From Chitinophagaceae bacterium UBA2791 (lineage in GTDB: Bacteria; Bacteroidota; Bacteroidia; Chitinophagales; Chitinophagaceae): a DNA stretch of 5,960 nucleotides. The notes beneath the pieces were generated by a model that searched no databases, had not been told where the DNA came from, and saw only the letters and a list, made by a program, of their open reading frames with translations. Below, piece after piece: positions 1 through 5,960 of this stretch (positions within the stretch are counted from its first letter, which is position 1; each line of letters starts with the position of its first letter). The DNA is taken from NCBI GenBank assembly GCA_002352105.1, contig DEHV01000069.1, forward strand, positions 1-5,960. Reading direction: 5' to 3'. The position numbers and the translations under genes were made by a program.

Positions 1-1073
1 CCGGCATCATGCGCTTTCTTCACATAAGGATACATTTGCTCTTCATCCATCACCACGATGCCGTAGTCGTCGGGGCGACCGGCATAGGGCTGAGACAGTC
101 TTGCCGTTCTTTCAGAAATGGATCCGTCGCAGGTGATCTTCATGCCGCCCAGTTTTACCCAATCATCTCCCATGCCTGTTTTAAGGCCTTCGTCCATCAT
201 TCTATCCAGATACATATAGTCCTGCATACAATAGACGCGCAAACGCAAATCGCCCGACGCATAGGCGTCTTTATACGCCTGTAGGTCATCCGGCGTGCCC
301 TGGGCATCTGTAACCGAAGTAATACCGGATTTTGCCATCATCTGCGAGATGAGCTTTACTCCTTCCGCTCTTTCTTCCCTTGAAAAATCATGCTTAACCA
401 GCGCGTCAAAAATATCGCTGGCAGCCTCTTTTGCGCAGCCCGTCAACCTGCCTTCCGAATCTTTCTCAAATTCTCCACCCTGCGGATTGGGAGTAGACGC
501 ATCTATATTCGCAACCTTAAAAGCCAGTGAATTGCAGTAGTTGGTATGACCGCCGCGATGCCTGATTTTCACGGGGTGTTCCGGCGCGGCTTCATCCAGG
601 TCAGATATATTTATCTTCCGCCCCTCTGATGTTTTGGTGTCGTCGTACTTAAATCCTTCTACCCATTCTCCTTTTGGCGTGATCGCCGCTCTTTGGCGAA
701 TGGCTTCCTTGATCTCTTCTATTGATCTCAGATCGCAGTCCACCATCTTCAAATGCCTCAGACCCGAGCTGGCAGGATGAGTATGCGCATCGATAAATCC
801 CGGCAGGACCGTCTTATTGCCAAGATCGATCTTTTGCGTGCGCCCCGTCGCCATGTCCAATATCTCTTCATTAGCGCCCAGCGCCATTATCTTCCCTTCC
901 CTGATAGCCAGCGCCTGCGCTTTTGGCGCTTTAGGGTTGACCGTAAAAATATCTCCATTGTATAAAATGATATCGGGTTCGGTTTTCCCACAGGCTAAAA
1001 AAGGAATTGCCGAAGCGGCAGCCATGCCAATAAATGTTCTTCTTGAATGTTTGCGATGGTAGAAGCTGGTCAT
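1..1073 (-). CDS. Exported YtcJ-like metal-dependent amidohydrolase (amidohydrolase family 3), C-terminus cut by window edge
   Basis: Reading the minus strand from the ATG at 1073-1071 gives 357 codons with no stop or frameshift before the left edge. Family members are usually about 540-600 residues, so roughly a third is missing. Residues 10-16 (SRRTFIG) form a twin-arginine motif. A short hydrophobic stretch follows and ends at Cys28, a possible lipoprotein attachment site, so the enzyme probably acts outside the cytoplasm. The beta-sandwich strand of the amidohydrolase fold begins near residue 34. PGFIDAHTH (91-99) supplies the first metal-binding histidines, H97 and H99. Other YtcJ-type blocks are LDEAAPEHPV (159-168), GGHTNYCNS (174-182), GITSVTDA (250-257) and MKITCDGSISERTA (311-324). 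The later metal-binding His/Asp motifs lie outside the window. The family hydrolyses C-N bonds in amides or formamides, but the substrate cannot be read from sequence. The start is set by the signal peptide, and no clear Shine-Dalgarno site precedes it. It lies 90 bp downstream of ku on the same strand. Confidence 0.9.
   Translation of the reverse strand, partial: MTSFYHRKHSRRTFIGMAAASAIPFLACGKTEPDIILYNGDIFTVNPKAPKAQALAIREGKIMALGANEEILDMATGRTQKIDLGNKTVLPGFIDAHTHPASSGLRHLKMVDCDLRSIEEIKEAIRQRAAITPKGEWVEGFKYDDTKTSEGRKINISDLDEAAPEHPVKIRHRGGHTNYCNSLAFKVANIDASTPNPQGGEFEKDSEGRLTGCAKEAASDIFDALVKHDFSREERAEGVKLISQMMAKSGITSVTDAQGTPDDLQAYKDAYASGDLRLRVYCMQDYMYLDRMMDEGLKTGMGDDWVKLGGMKITCDGSISERTARLSQPYAGRPDDYGIVVMDEEQMYPYVKKAHDA
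990..1073 (-). other. Twin-arginine signal peptide with possible lipobox
   Basis: Codons 1-28 of the amidohydrolase encode a basic N-terminus (R7, K8, H9), the Tat-like motif SRRTFIG (10-16), a weakly hydrophobic core (17-26) and Cys28, followed by GKTEP. The context F25-L26-A27-C28 is a degenerate lipobox, because Phe occupies the position usually held by Leu, Val or Ile. The twin-arginine pair fits export of a folded, metal-loaded enzyme. Lipidation is less certain, and cleavage after an A-x-A-like site is the alternative. Confidence 0.65.
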
Positions 1074-1163
1074 AATAACATTTTGTGCTTAAAGATATAT
1101 TTCTTTACGGAAATGACCCTGCCCTGCCAATACCCTTTCTCCGAACGCCGTCAATAATTTTAT
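1074..1163. other. Intergenic gap between ku and the amidohydrolase, with a small AT-rich hairpin
   Basis: These 90 bp separate the ku stop codon from the amidohydrolase start. The only structure I see is an inverted repeat at 1090-1107, with TAAAGA and TCTTTA arms around a 6-nt AT loop. It is too weak and AT-rich for a convincing intrinsic terminator. On the minus strand its right arm gives TATCTTTA, which matches 7 of 8 positions of the Bacteroidota -7 consensus TAnnTTTG, but I find no well-spaced -33 TTG. The amidohydrolase may therefore have its own weak promoter or be read through from ku. Confidence 0.3.
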
Positions 1164-1937
1164 TCAGGAAGCGGTTTTTTTCGGACCGGACAGACTCGCT
1201 TTTAACTGCGCCATAAGGTCCTTGGTAGAAGAATGAACGATCTCCATCTTTTTGAATGGCGCTTTCTGGCCCTTTGATTTGGCTTTGATGATCTTGAGCA
1301 GTTTATCAGAATAATCGTCCTTGTACTTGCTGATATTAAAGGGGCCCGAAAGTTGTTTGATCAGATCTACAGCCATCTTGAGTTCGGCCGGTTTACTTTT
1401 AACGGTCGGGATCTTAAGCGTATCGGGCGACCGGAGCTCCTGGTAAAAACGAATGCGGTTTAAGATCAATGCCTTATCCTGCGCTTTTATGATGCACAGG
1501 TGTTCCTTATTGTGCATTACAAACTGCCCGACCCCCGCTTTTTTTGATTTTGCCAATGCATCCCTCAAAAGCACATAGGCGCGATCTCCGGTCTTATCGG
1601 GCTCCAGGAAATAAGGCGCTTCAAAATAAGCGCTATCGATATCGTCCTCGTCAACAAACTGATTGATGTTAATATGCTTGGTCTTCTCAGGACTCGCCTT
1701 CTCAAAATCTTCCTTTCCCAATACCACGTATTTGTTGTTTACAAAGTAGCCCCTGACAATGTTTTTCCAGAGCACTTCCTTTCCTGTACGCTCGTTGACC
1801 CGCTTAAACCGGATATTAGCATGATCCTTTTTGTCTAACATATCCAGGTCCAGCGTACTGTCTTCCACAGCGCTGTACATTTTGATGGGAATATTGACCA
1901 ACCCAAAACCAATTGACCCGGTCCAGATGGCTTTCAT
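1164..1937 (-). CDS. ku: Bacterial Ku protein, NHEJ DNA-end-binding factor
   Basis: This 257-residue protein is the homodimeric bacterial Ku, which threads onto double-strand DNA ends as a ring, protects and bridges them, and recruits LigD. The whole length is the Ku core beta-barrel and bridge. Family blocks include IGFGLVNIPIKMYSAVE (9-25), RFKRVNERTGKEV (43-55), RGYFVNNKYVVLGKEDFE (62-79), APYFLEPDKTGDRAYVLLRD (107-126), VGQFVMHNKEHLCIIKA (136-152) and LNRIRFYQELR (159-169). A basic stretch (KAKSKGQKAPFKK, 218-230) and the segment VHSSTKDLMAQLKASL (234-249) make up the C-terminal region that in bacterial Ku mediates ligase contact. There is no long Lys-rich tail such as some actinobacterial Ku proteins carry. 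The ATG at 1937-1935 begins exactly at the conserved MKAIWTGSI. No Shine-Dalgarno site precedes it, only an AT-rich leader, which is common in Bacteroidota. It diverges from ligD across 97 bp. The length is normal and the protein looks intact. Confidence 0.97.
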   Translation of the reverse strand: MKAIWTGSIGFGLVNIPIKMYSAVEDSTLDLDMLDKKDHANIRFKRVNERTGKEVLWKNIVRGYFVNNKYVVLGKEDFEKASPEKTKHININQFVDEDDIDSAYFEAPYFLEPDKTGDRAYVLLRDALAKSKKAGVGQFVMHNKEHLCIIKAQDKALILNRIRFYQELRSPDTLKIPTVKSKPAELKMAVDLIKQLSGPFNISKYKDDYSDKLLKIIKAKSKGQKAPFKKMEIVHSSTKDLMAQLKASLSGPKKTAS

Positions 1938-2034
1938 ACGCTTTTTTATAACATGCGGTAAAAAGCATGCCAGGGCGACAAGTCTGCCGGAAGACCCGCC
2001 GGAGCTTTGGCACGACTATTTATAACAGGAATGT
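1938..2034. promoter_or_regulatory. Divergent ku/ligD intergenic region with paired TTATAA elements
   Basis: These 97 bp must carry the start signals for both ku (leftward) and ligD (rightward) unless they lie inside the genes. The 9-mer TTTATAACA occurs twice on the plus strand, at 1945-1953 and 2019-2027. Each copy ends 7 nt from the start codon of the adjacent gene. The palindromic core TTATAA therefore sits 8 nt before the ku ATG and 9 nt before the ligD ATG. A small inverted repeat (CATGC at 1952-1956, GCATG at 1965-1969) lies next to the left copy. No good Bacteroidota promoter pair (TTG plus TAnnTTTG at about 19-21 bp spacing) is evident. Promoter function is inferred from the gene layout only. 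Confidence 0.4.
2027..2031 (+). promoter_or_regulatory. Possible ribosome binding site of ligD
   Basis: AGGAA lies only 3 nt before the ATG at 2035. That is shorter than the usual spacing but is the only purine-rich match upstream. A second ATG at 2031-2033 overlaps it in another frame and would give only a short, non-homologous reading frame. The start at 2035 is preferred because it opens directly into the conserved N-terminal YHQKRKF and TPEP segment of the phosphoesterase domain. Confidence 0.35.
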
Positions 2035-4653
2035 ATGGCGCTCACCAAATACCATCAAAAGAGAAAATTCGGAAGTACGCCCGAGCCCAAGGGAAGAAAG
2101 TCCTCAGCAGATACAGCCCGCGGAAGCCCCTCGCCAGGCTCCCTTCATTTTGTGGTGCAGAAACATGCCGCCTCCAGGCTTCATTACGATCTCAGGCTCG
2201 AGATGAACGGCGTGCTGAAAAGCTGGGCGGTTCCCAAAGGCCCCTCGCTTAACCCGGAGGATAAACGCCTGGCGATGATGGTGGAAGACCATCCTTACGA
2301 TTATCGCCGGTTCGAGGGCGTTATACCCAAGGGAAACTATGGGGCCGGAACCGTAATCGTGTGGGACGAAGGGACCTTCACGCCGCTCGAGCCTACCGGC
2401 GAGAAAAAGAAAGACGAAAAAGCGCTGTTAAAGCAACTAAAGGAAGGATCGCTGAAGTTCAGCCTGCGCGGCTCCAAGCTAAAAGGAGAGTTTGCCCTGG
2501 TGAAGATGAAAAATGCGGAGAACAATGCCTGGCTGCTCATCAAACATCGCGATCAATATGCCAGCACGGCAGACATCACCAAAAAAGACAAGTCGGTAAT
2601 CAGCAAAAAAACGCTGGACCAGACCGCTCGGAACCCGGAGCGATCATATGGGCAGCCTAAAACCGATCTGGGCATTGACGACGCGCCGAAAGCGCCGTTT
2701 CCCAAAACCGTTGCGCCTATGCTGGCTACATTGGTGGATCGCCCTGTTGAACAGGAAGGATGGGAATATGAGATCAAATGGGACGGGTACAGGGCCATCG
2801 CCTTATGCAATAACAAAACGGCATCTCTTATCTCCCGGAACAACAAATCGTATAATGAAAAATTCTACCCTATATACGAGGCATTGAAAAACTGGTCGGT
2901 CAAGGCAATCGTAGACGGAGAGATCTGCGTGCTGAACGAACGGGGAATCGCCCGGTTCGGCTCGCTGCAAAACTGGCGTAGCGAAACCGATGGCCATCTC
3001 GTCTATTATGTTTTCGACCTGCTCTATTTAAATGGGCGCGACCTGACGCAGTTGCCGCTTTTCAAAAGAAGGGAGCTGCTTAAACAGCTTCTGCCGCAAG
3101 ATGACCGCATACGGTTTAGTGAAAGTTTCGAGGCTTCTGCCGCCTCTTTCCTGGAAGCGGCCGCAAAAATGGGCATGGAGGGCATCATAGCCAAACGGTC
3201 GGACAGCGTATACAACCAGGGTCAGCGGAGTCGCGACTGGCTCAAGATCAAAACGCATAAACGACATGAAGTGGTAATCGGAGGATACACAAGAAATGAA
3301 GGCTCTCCGAAGCTGTTCAGCTCCTTGCTTGTCGGCGTATATCAGAATGGAAAGCTCCGTTATACCGGGAAGATCGGAACCGGTTTTAATGAGTCGCAGC
3401 AAAGGCAAATGATGAAAACCTTTCAACCGCTGATCCGTAAGCGAAACCCGTTTACCATTCAACCCGATGTCAACAAGCCCTCCCGGTTCAGACCCGACCC
3501 GCCTCACGCCGAAGCCATATGGCTGAAGCCCGAATTGGTATGCGAGGCATCGTATACAGAGACAACCGACGACGGCCTCATGCGCCATCCCAGCTTTGCG
3601 GGTATGCGTGAAGATAAGGATGCTAAGAACGTCGTAGCAGAAACCGCCGTAGCTGCAAAAGAACTGCTTGAAGAAAAGGAAAGTAAAAAAACAAAGAAAA
3701 TGCTTAAGCCGCCGGTAAGCCGAAAGCGCATTAGCTTGTTGAACCCTTCCGAAGAGCAACAGGTAAAGAAACTGAACGGCCATGAGCTCCGCTTTACCCA
3801 TCTCAGCAAATTATACTGGCCCGACGACAAGATCACGAAGCGCGATATGCTGAACTATTATTACGAGGCGGCGCCCTATATCCTTCCCTACCTAATCGAT
3901 CGCCCGCAATCGCTGAATCGGTATCCTAACGGCATTAAGGGAAAAAGCTTTTACCAGAAAGACGTTACAGGCAAGGCGCCCGAATGGATCAAACAATATC
4001 CTTACCGCACCAATGAGGGGGAAGACAAAAATTTTATGGTCCCCGAGAACGAAGCAGGATTGTTGTATATGGCTAATCTGGGGGCAATTGAAATGAACCC
4101 CTGGAACAGCTCTATCCAAAAACCCGAACATCCCACCTGGTGCCTGATCGATATCGACCCCGATAAAAAGAATAGCTTCGAACAGGTTATTCAGACAGCG
4201 CTCGCCGTGAAGGATGTTCTGGAAGAAATGCATATTACAGGCTATGCCAAAACCTCCGGGTCCACAGGCATACATATTTATATTCCCCTGGGCGCCAGGT
4301 ACAGCTACGATGAATGCCAGCTTTTTGCCAAGCTGACGGCCATTCAGACGCAGGAAAGACTGCCCGGTTTCACCAGCATAGAACGCCTGGTGAAAAACCG
4401 GAAGGGAAAGATCTATATAGACTATTTGCAAAACCGGCCTAAAGCCACGCTCGCAGCGCCTTATTCGCTTCGCCCGAAGCCCGGCGCCCCGGTATCCATG
4501 CCCCTGCATTGGGATGAGGTAAAGCCCGGGTTAAAGATGACGGATTTTAATATCAAAAATGCGCTGCAGCGCATCAGATCGGAGGGTGATATTTTCAAAC
4601 CTGTCCTGGGTAAAGGCATCAACCTGCTGAAAGCTATAAAACAACTGGAATAA
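2035..4653 (+). CDS. ligD: Multifunctional NHEJ DNA ligase LigD (3'-phosphoesterase, ATP-dependent ligase, polymerase)
   Basis: The 872-residue protein carries all three LigD activities in the order PE-LIG-POL, as in Pseudomonas LigD and unlike the mycobacterial POL-PE-LIG order. The PE domain (about 1-175) trims 3' ends. It has TPEP (15-18), metal-site residues H44, H50, D52 and R54 in the block HFVVQKHAASRLHYDLRLE, and EDH (84-86). The LIG domain (about 222-545) has motif I KWDG with adenylation Lys248, SRNNKS (267-272), DGE (294-296), FDLLYL (327-332), EGIIAKR (382-388) and WLKIK (402-406), then an OB fold from about 412. A Lys-rich linker (547-558) leads to the POL domain (about 575-872), an archaeo-eukaryotic-primase-like fill-in polymerase with DID (D706, D708), SGSTGIH (741-747) and D796 in YIDYLQN. 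All catalytic centres look complete. Two positions look unusual from memory: K11 where an acidic residue is expected, and T744 where a Lys is common. The gene diverges from ku, its functional partner, and ends 14 bp from the convergent CHAT gene. Confidence 0.97.
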   Translation: MALTKYHQKRKFGSTPEPKGRKSSADTARGSPSPGSLHFVVQKHAASRLHYDLRLEMNGVLKSWAVPKGPSLNPEDKRLAMMVEDHPYDYRRFEGVIPKGNYGAGTVIVWDEGTFTPLEPTGEKKKDEKALLKQLKEGSLKFSLRGSKLKGEFALVKMKNAENNAWLLIKHRDQYASTADITKKDKSVISKKTLDQTARNPERSYGQPKTDLGIDDAPKAPFPKTVAPMLATLVDRPVEQEGWEYEIKWDGYRAIALCNNKTASLISRNNKSYNEKFYPIYEALKNWSVKAIVDGEICVLNERGIARFGSLQNWRSETDGHLVYYVFDLLYLNGRDLTQLPLFKRRELLKQLLPQDDRIRFSESFEASAASFLEAAAKMGMEGIIAKRSDSVYNQGQRSRDWLKIKTHKRHEVVIGGYTRNEGSPKLFSSLLVGVYQNGKLRYTGKIGTGFNESQQRQMMKTFQPLIRKRNPFTIQPDVNKPSRFRPDPPHAEAIWLKPELVCEASYTETTDDGLMRHPSFAGMREDKDAKNVVAETAVAAKELLEEKESKKTKKMLKPPVSRKRISLLNPSEEQQVKKLNGHELRFTHLSKLYWPDDKITKRDMLNYYYEAAPYILPYLIDRPQSLNRYPNGIKGKSFYQKDVTGKAPEWIKQYPYRTNEGEDKNFMVPENEAGLLYMANLGAIEMNPWNSSIQKPEHPTWCLIDIDPDKKNSFEQVIQTALAVKDVLEEMHITGYAKTSGSTGIHIYIPLGARYSYDECQLFAKLTAIQTQERLPGFTSIERLVKNRKGKIYIDYLQNRPKATLAAPYSLRPKPGAPVSMPLHWDEVKPGLKMTDFNIKNALQRIRSEGDIFKPVLGKGINLLKAIKQLE

Positions 4654-4667
4654 ACCACTCAACCGCA
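4654..4667. other. 14-bp convergent gap between ligD and the CHAT gene
   Basis: The two stop codons face each other across 14 bp with no room for an intrinsic terminator, and I see no GC-rich hairpin with a T-tract in the adjoining coding ends. The 8-mer CCGCATTA occurs twice nearby (4663-4670 and 4689-4696), probably by chance. Transcripts from both sides probably overlap at their 3' ends. Confidence 0.5.
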
Positions 4668-5960
4668 TTACCTGCTTTTTGCCTTTCTCCGCATTAACCA
4701 AAATGCAGCGGCGCCCAGCAGCAATAAGGAGCCGCCCAATAACCAATACGTATAGCGCCGCTTTTCGATATGTATGCTATCGGTATTGCCCATGATCACG
4801 AGGCCGGCCCAATATTGCGGAGCAAGCGCCCGGCCCCTTGTTTCATGCAGGTAAGCAATTTTTGCCGCTTTTAAGGCTTCATCCTTTGGCAAGCCCTTTG
4901 AAAGGTTGTCATAAAAATATTTCACCAGTGTCGCGCAACTCTTTTCATCTATCTTCCAGAGACCCATAAGTATGCTTTCGCTTCCCGCATAATTAAAAGC
5001 ATGCGCAAGCGACACAAGGCCTTCTCCATCCTCGTAACCTACCTTCCCGGTTTCGCAAGCCGTAAGGACCGTCAGCTTGGAATGAAGATTACAATTATAG
5101 ATATCGAAAAGATACAGGTAGTTGTCCATCTCATCCTGCGAAATGCCCTTGGAAAAGATGAGGCGCGACAATTGAGGGTTCAGGTTATCCGCTTCCGCAT
5201 GCGTGCCGATATGAATAATGGTATGCCCATCCGCTTTCTGCCGGAATGCATTTACCGTGCTTCTTTCCCCGGTATAGACGTCTCCGCCGAACTGCCCGAC
5301 TGCAGTCGTTGCAAGATCCACGCTGAAGGGTTGCGGCAATAAGGTCAGATAGAAATTATCGATAAGCATAGCAGTATCGGAACTTTTTTTATAGACCTCC
5401 TTTGAGCGGTCGGAAAAACCCGGAGTAAAGGCAATAAAGTTCCGGTCCGGGCGGCTCTCCCTGTTTTTGTTTACCAGGAATAAACTGTAGTTATAGGAAA
5501 TAATATATTCAGACAGCAGGCTATGCGCAGCGAGTTCTTCAAAACGTTTTATCCTTACGGGACTCAGCATCTCAAAATTGATATTGAACAAGATCCCATC
5601 GGGAATAATGATCACTCTTTTATTCCGGACGCTCTTTACTAAGGGCTGCCATAAGCGATTGTACAGGCGATAGAGCGTTTCGCCTAGTCGTTCAGGGTTT
5701 GCCTCATATCCCGACAGGGCCTCCACTTCCGCATTCAATCCTTCTGCATCTAAAACGACCAGGTTTCGCTGGTCCTTATCTGCTACCAGGGCCGCCAGCT
5801 TTTTCCCGGCGAAAATAAACCGGACGACAGAAGAACTTTCAGGAATTTGTCTCATACTTATTTCCGGCGATCTGAAAATAGAAGCATACCGCATCTTATG
5901 GTATTCGGGATAGCTTGTTCTCAATGTCTCCAGGAACTGTTGCCAATCCTCTTCTGCCCG
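4668..5960 (-). CDS. CHAT-domain (caspase/separase-like) protein with C-terminal membrane anchor, N-terminus cut by window edge
   Basis: The frame is open from the right edge to the TAA at 4670-4668, giving 430 residues. The TTG at 5924-5922 is an internal Leu codon, because 12 sense codons lie upstream of it in frame. CHAT proteins are caspase-fold cysteine proteases. Family signatures are IIPDGILFNINFEML, IIHIGTHAEA with the predicted catalytic His at 5201-5199, LTACETG with the predicted catalytic Cys at 5057-5055, and the downstream block EGLVSLAHAFNYAGSESILMG followed by LWKIDE. The His-Cys spacing of 48 residues is normal. A hydrophobic helix (4751-4695) flanked by KRR and RRKAKSR ends the protein, so it is probably a tail-anchored or single-pass membrane protein. 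The charges do not settle its topology. In Bacteroidota such proteins usually have N-terminal TPR repeats, which would lie outside the window. The target is unknown and roles in proteolytic signalling or defence are only possibilities. It converges on ligD with a 14-bp gap. Confidence 0.9.
   Translation of the reverse strand, partial: RAEEDWQQFLETLRTSYPEYHKMRYASIFRSPEISMRQIPESSSVVRFIFAGKKLAALVADKDQRNLVVLDAEGLNAEVEALSGYEANPERLGETLYRLYNRLWQPLVKSVRNKRVIIIPDGILFNINFEMLSPVRIKRFEELAAHSLLSEYIISYNYSLFLVNKNRESRPDRNFIAFTPGFSDRSKEVYKKSSDTAMLIDNFYLTLLPQPFSVDLATTAVGQFGGDVYTGERSTVNAFRQKADGHTIIHIGTHAEADNLNPQLSRLIFSKGISQDEMDNYLYLFDIYNCNLHSKLTVLTACETGKVGYEDGEGLVSLAHAFNYAGSESILMGLWKIDEKSCATLVKYFYDNLSKGLPKDEALKAAKIAYLHETRGRALAPQYWAGLVIMGNTDSIHIEKRRYTYWLLGGSLLLLGAAAFWLMRRKAKSR
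4695..4751 (-). other. C-terminal transmembrane helix of the CHAT protein
   Basis: About 19 residues from TYWLLGGS to AAAFWL are uniformly hydrophobic. They are preceded by EKRRY and followed by the basic tail MRRKAKSR that ends the protein. This is typical of a single-pass anchor placed just after the CHAT domain. Basic residues on both sides leave it open whether the protease domain faces the cytoplasm or the periplasm. Confidence 0.8.

Noticed and set aside
9..1062. Several plus-strand open frames of 70-91 codons
   Set aside because: They are antisense to the amidohydrolase, whose minus-strand frame is continuous and carries clear family motifs.
1090..1107. Inverted repeat TAAAGA/TCTTTA as a terminator after ku
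   Set aside because: The arms are only 6 bp and almost all A/T, with no following T-run in a useful position, so a functional terminator is unlikely.
1988..2003. CCGG repeated around AAGACCCG as an operator
   Set aside because: The arms are 4 bp long and GC-rich, and such pairs are expected by chance. Nothing else supports a binding site.
3028..3801. A 257-codon open frame on the minus strand inside ligD
   Set aside because: It lies opposite the conserved ligase domain of LigD, and its translation is Cys/Phe/Arg-rich with no recognisable motif. It is a shadow of the real gene.
3892..4509. A 205-codon open frame on the minus strand inside ligD
   Set aside because: It lies opposite the conserved POL domain and has no recognisable domain or start signal, so it is a shadow frame.
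5001..5342. A 113-codon plus-strand open frame
   Set aside because: It is antisense to the catalytic His-Cys region of the CHAT protein and shows no motif of its own.
5922..5924. TTG as the start codon of the CHAT gene
   Set aside because: Twelve more in-frame sense codons continue to the window edge and read as helix-like protein (RAEEDWQQFLET). The TTG is an internal Leu and the gene is truncated at its 5' end.

Overview
This window most likely comes from a member of the Bacteroidota, plausibly a Chitinophagaceae-like or Sphingobacteriaceae-like soil or rhizosphere bacterium. The assignment is inferred from four things: the character of the LigD and Ku proteins, an AT-rich leader without a Shine-Dalgarno site before ku, a CHAT protein carrying a C-terminal membrane helix, and a roughly balanced base composition. 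No rRNA or other taxonomic marker is present, so it is not proven.

Layout, left to right. (1) 1-1073, minus strand: the N-terminal 357 residues of a YtcJ-type (amidohydrolase family 3) metal-dependent hydrolase with a twin-arginine export signal and a possible lipoprotein cysteine. Its C-terminus lies beyond the left edge. (2) 1164-1937, minus strand: a complete bacterial Ku, the DNA-end-binding protein of non-homologous end joining (NHEJ). (3) 2035-4653, plus strand: a complete 872-residue multifunctional ATP-dependent DNA ligase LigD with domain order phosphoesterase (PE)-ligase (LIG)-polymerase (POL). (4) 4668-5960, minus strand: the C-terminal 430 residues of a CHAT-domain (caspase/separase-like) protein ending in a single membrane helix. 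Its N-terminus, where TPR repeats would be expected, lies beyond the right edge.

Ku and LigD diverge from a 97-bp intergenic region and together make up the minimal two-component bacterial NHEJ machine. Ku binds and bridges double-strand ends and recruits LigD, whose three domains trim, fill and seal the break. The amidohydrolase lies 90 bp downstream of ku on the same strand and could be read from the same transcript, although it has no obvious link to repair. The CHAT gene converges on ligD with only 14 bp between stop codons.

I see no RNA genes, CRISPR array, insertion sequence or attachment site. The genes are tightly packed and the non-coding DNA totals about 200 bp. Nothing here is clearly a new system. 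The points most worth a second look are the CHAT protease beside the NHEJ locus, two possible active-site substitutions in LigD (K11 and T744), and near-mirror-placed TTATAA elements in front of ku and ligD.
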